The notes below the pieces were generated by a model that was not told where the DNA came from, ran no database searches, and saw only the letters and a list, made by a program, of their open reading frames with translations. A DNA stretch of 64,000 bases from CAMAXB01 sp964476565 (GTDB lineage Bacteria; Verrucomicrobiota; Verrucomicrobiia; Opitutales; Opitutaceae), in the NCBI GenBank assembly GCA_964476565.1, contig CAYZBG010000006.1:33927-97926 (forward strand), written 5' to 3'. This document shows, piece after piece, positions 63,917 to 64,000 of the stretch (positions within the stretch are counted from its first letter, which is position 1; the number at the start of each line of letters is the position of its first letter). The translations under genes and the position numbers were made by a program.

Positions 63917-64000
63917 ATGAAAACACGCAATCCGTCGGTTCCCCTCAGTGAAAACAAGAACCTGCTGAAGTGGGTTGAGAAGATGACGGCGCTCTGCCGT
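63917..64000 (+). CDS. pckG: GTP-dependent phosphoenolpyruvate carboxykinase, N-terminus (cut by window)
   Basis: Only 28 codons are visible (MKTRNPSVPLSENKNLLKWVEKMTALCR...). The segment NKNLLKWVEKMTALCR matches the N-terminal helix of GTP-type PEP carboxykinases, which continue R-P-D-x-V-x-W-x-D-G-S. If correct, the enzyme interconverts oxaloacetate and phosphoenolpyruvate. The catalytic domains lie outside the window, so the call depends on this short N-terminal pattern. Confidence 0.6.
   Translation, partial: MKTRNPSVPLSENKNLLKWVEKMTALCR

Noticed and set aside
63706..63951. 81-codon plus-strand open frame across the inverted repeat
   Set aside because: It lies in the repeat and overlaps the start of the PEP carboxykinase gene in another frame; its protein has no recognisable features.

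Overview
This is high-GC bacterial chromosomal DNA carrying about 53 protein genes. The protein styles point to Verrucomicrobiota, most likely an Opitutaceae-like heterotroph: repeated sulfatases, TonB-dependent receptors with an N-terminal V-V-E-L-x-x-F-x-V segment, LacI regulators beside receptors, Tat-tagged oxidoreductases and enolase-superfamily proteins, and many short dispersed intergenic repeats. The taxonomic call is inference. I saw no rRNA, tRNA, CRISPR array, prophage or transposase gene.

Layout. 1-6 kb is housekeeping (start of a YedK-like SRAP protein, PA0069-type radical SAM protein, TPR protein, M50 protease, PrmB-type methyltransferase, DUF255 thioredoxin-domain protein). 6-13 kb is a signalling operon of two hybrid histidine kinases, a response regulator and slyX, joined by overlapping starts and stops. 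13-19 kb holds YhbY, a protein with five TonB_C-like modules and small single-domain genes. 19-32 kb is a sulfated-substrate utilisation locus: SSS symporter, four sulfatases, a LacI regulator, a TonB-dependent receptor and a Gfo/Idh oxidoreductase. A shared 12-bp operator-like word (TGCAACAGTGCA or a close variant) lies at three promoter regions of this locus, so it reads as one regulon. 32-38 kb has a BtuB-like receptor with a methyltransferase, an RsuA-type pseudouridine synthase, an esterase and an AraC regulator. 38-42 kb has a ferritin-like protein and modABC (molybdate import). 42-44 kb is an unfamiliar protein with three copies of one ~82-residue module. 45-48 kb is an ABC/His-rich lipoprotein/DUF3299 cassette resembling the ZrgABCDE zinc system. 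48.8-54.5 kb is the most unusual stretch. 54.5-62.7 kb is a second LacI-TonB receptor locus with two Tat-tagged enolase-superfamily proteins and an SLC13 transporter, suggesting acid-sugar or organic-acid use. The window ends with a CDF metal transporter and the first codons of a GTP-type PEP carboxykinase.

Best candidate for a previously undescribed system: the three-gene cassette at 48850-54498. It encodes an LGFP-repeat protein, a 972-residue protein built from about 19 tandem ~29-residue amphipathic helical repeats followed by a HEXXH metallopeptidase-like end, and a small protein with a gingipain/caspase-like His-Gly...Cys pattern whose start overlaps the preceding stop by one base. None of the three has an obvious Sec or Tat signal. 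Other notable items are the three-module protein at 42168-43910, a ~94-bp dispersed palindromic element found twice (one copy splits modA from modB), and a 24-bp inverted repeat that supplies the last codons of the CDF gene.
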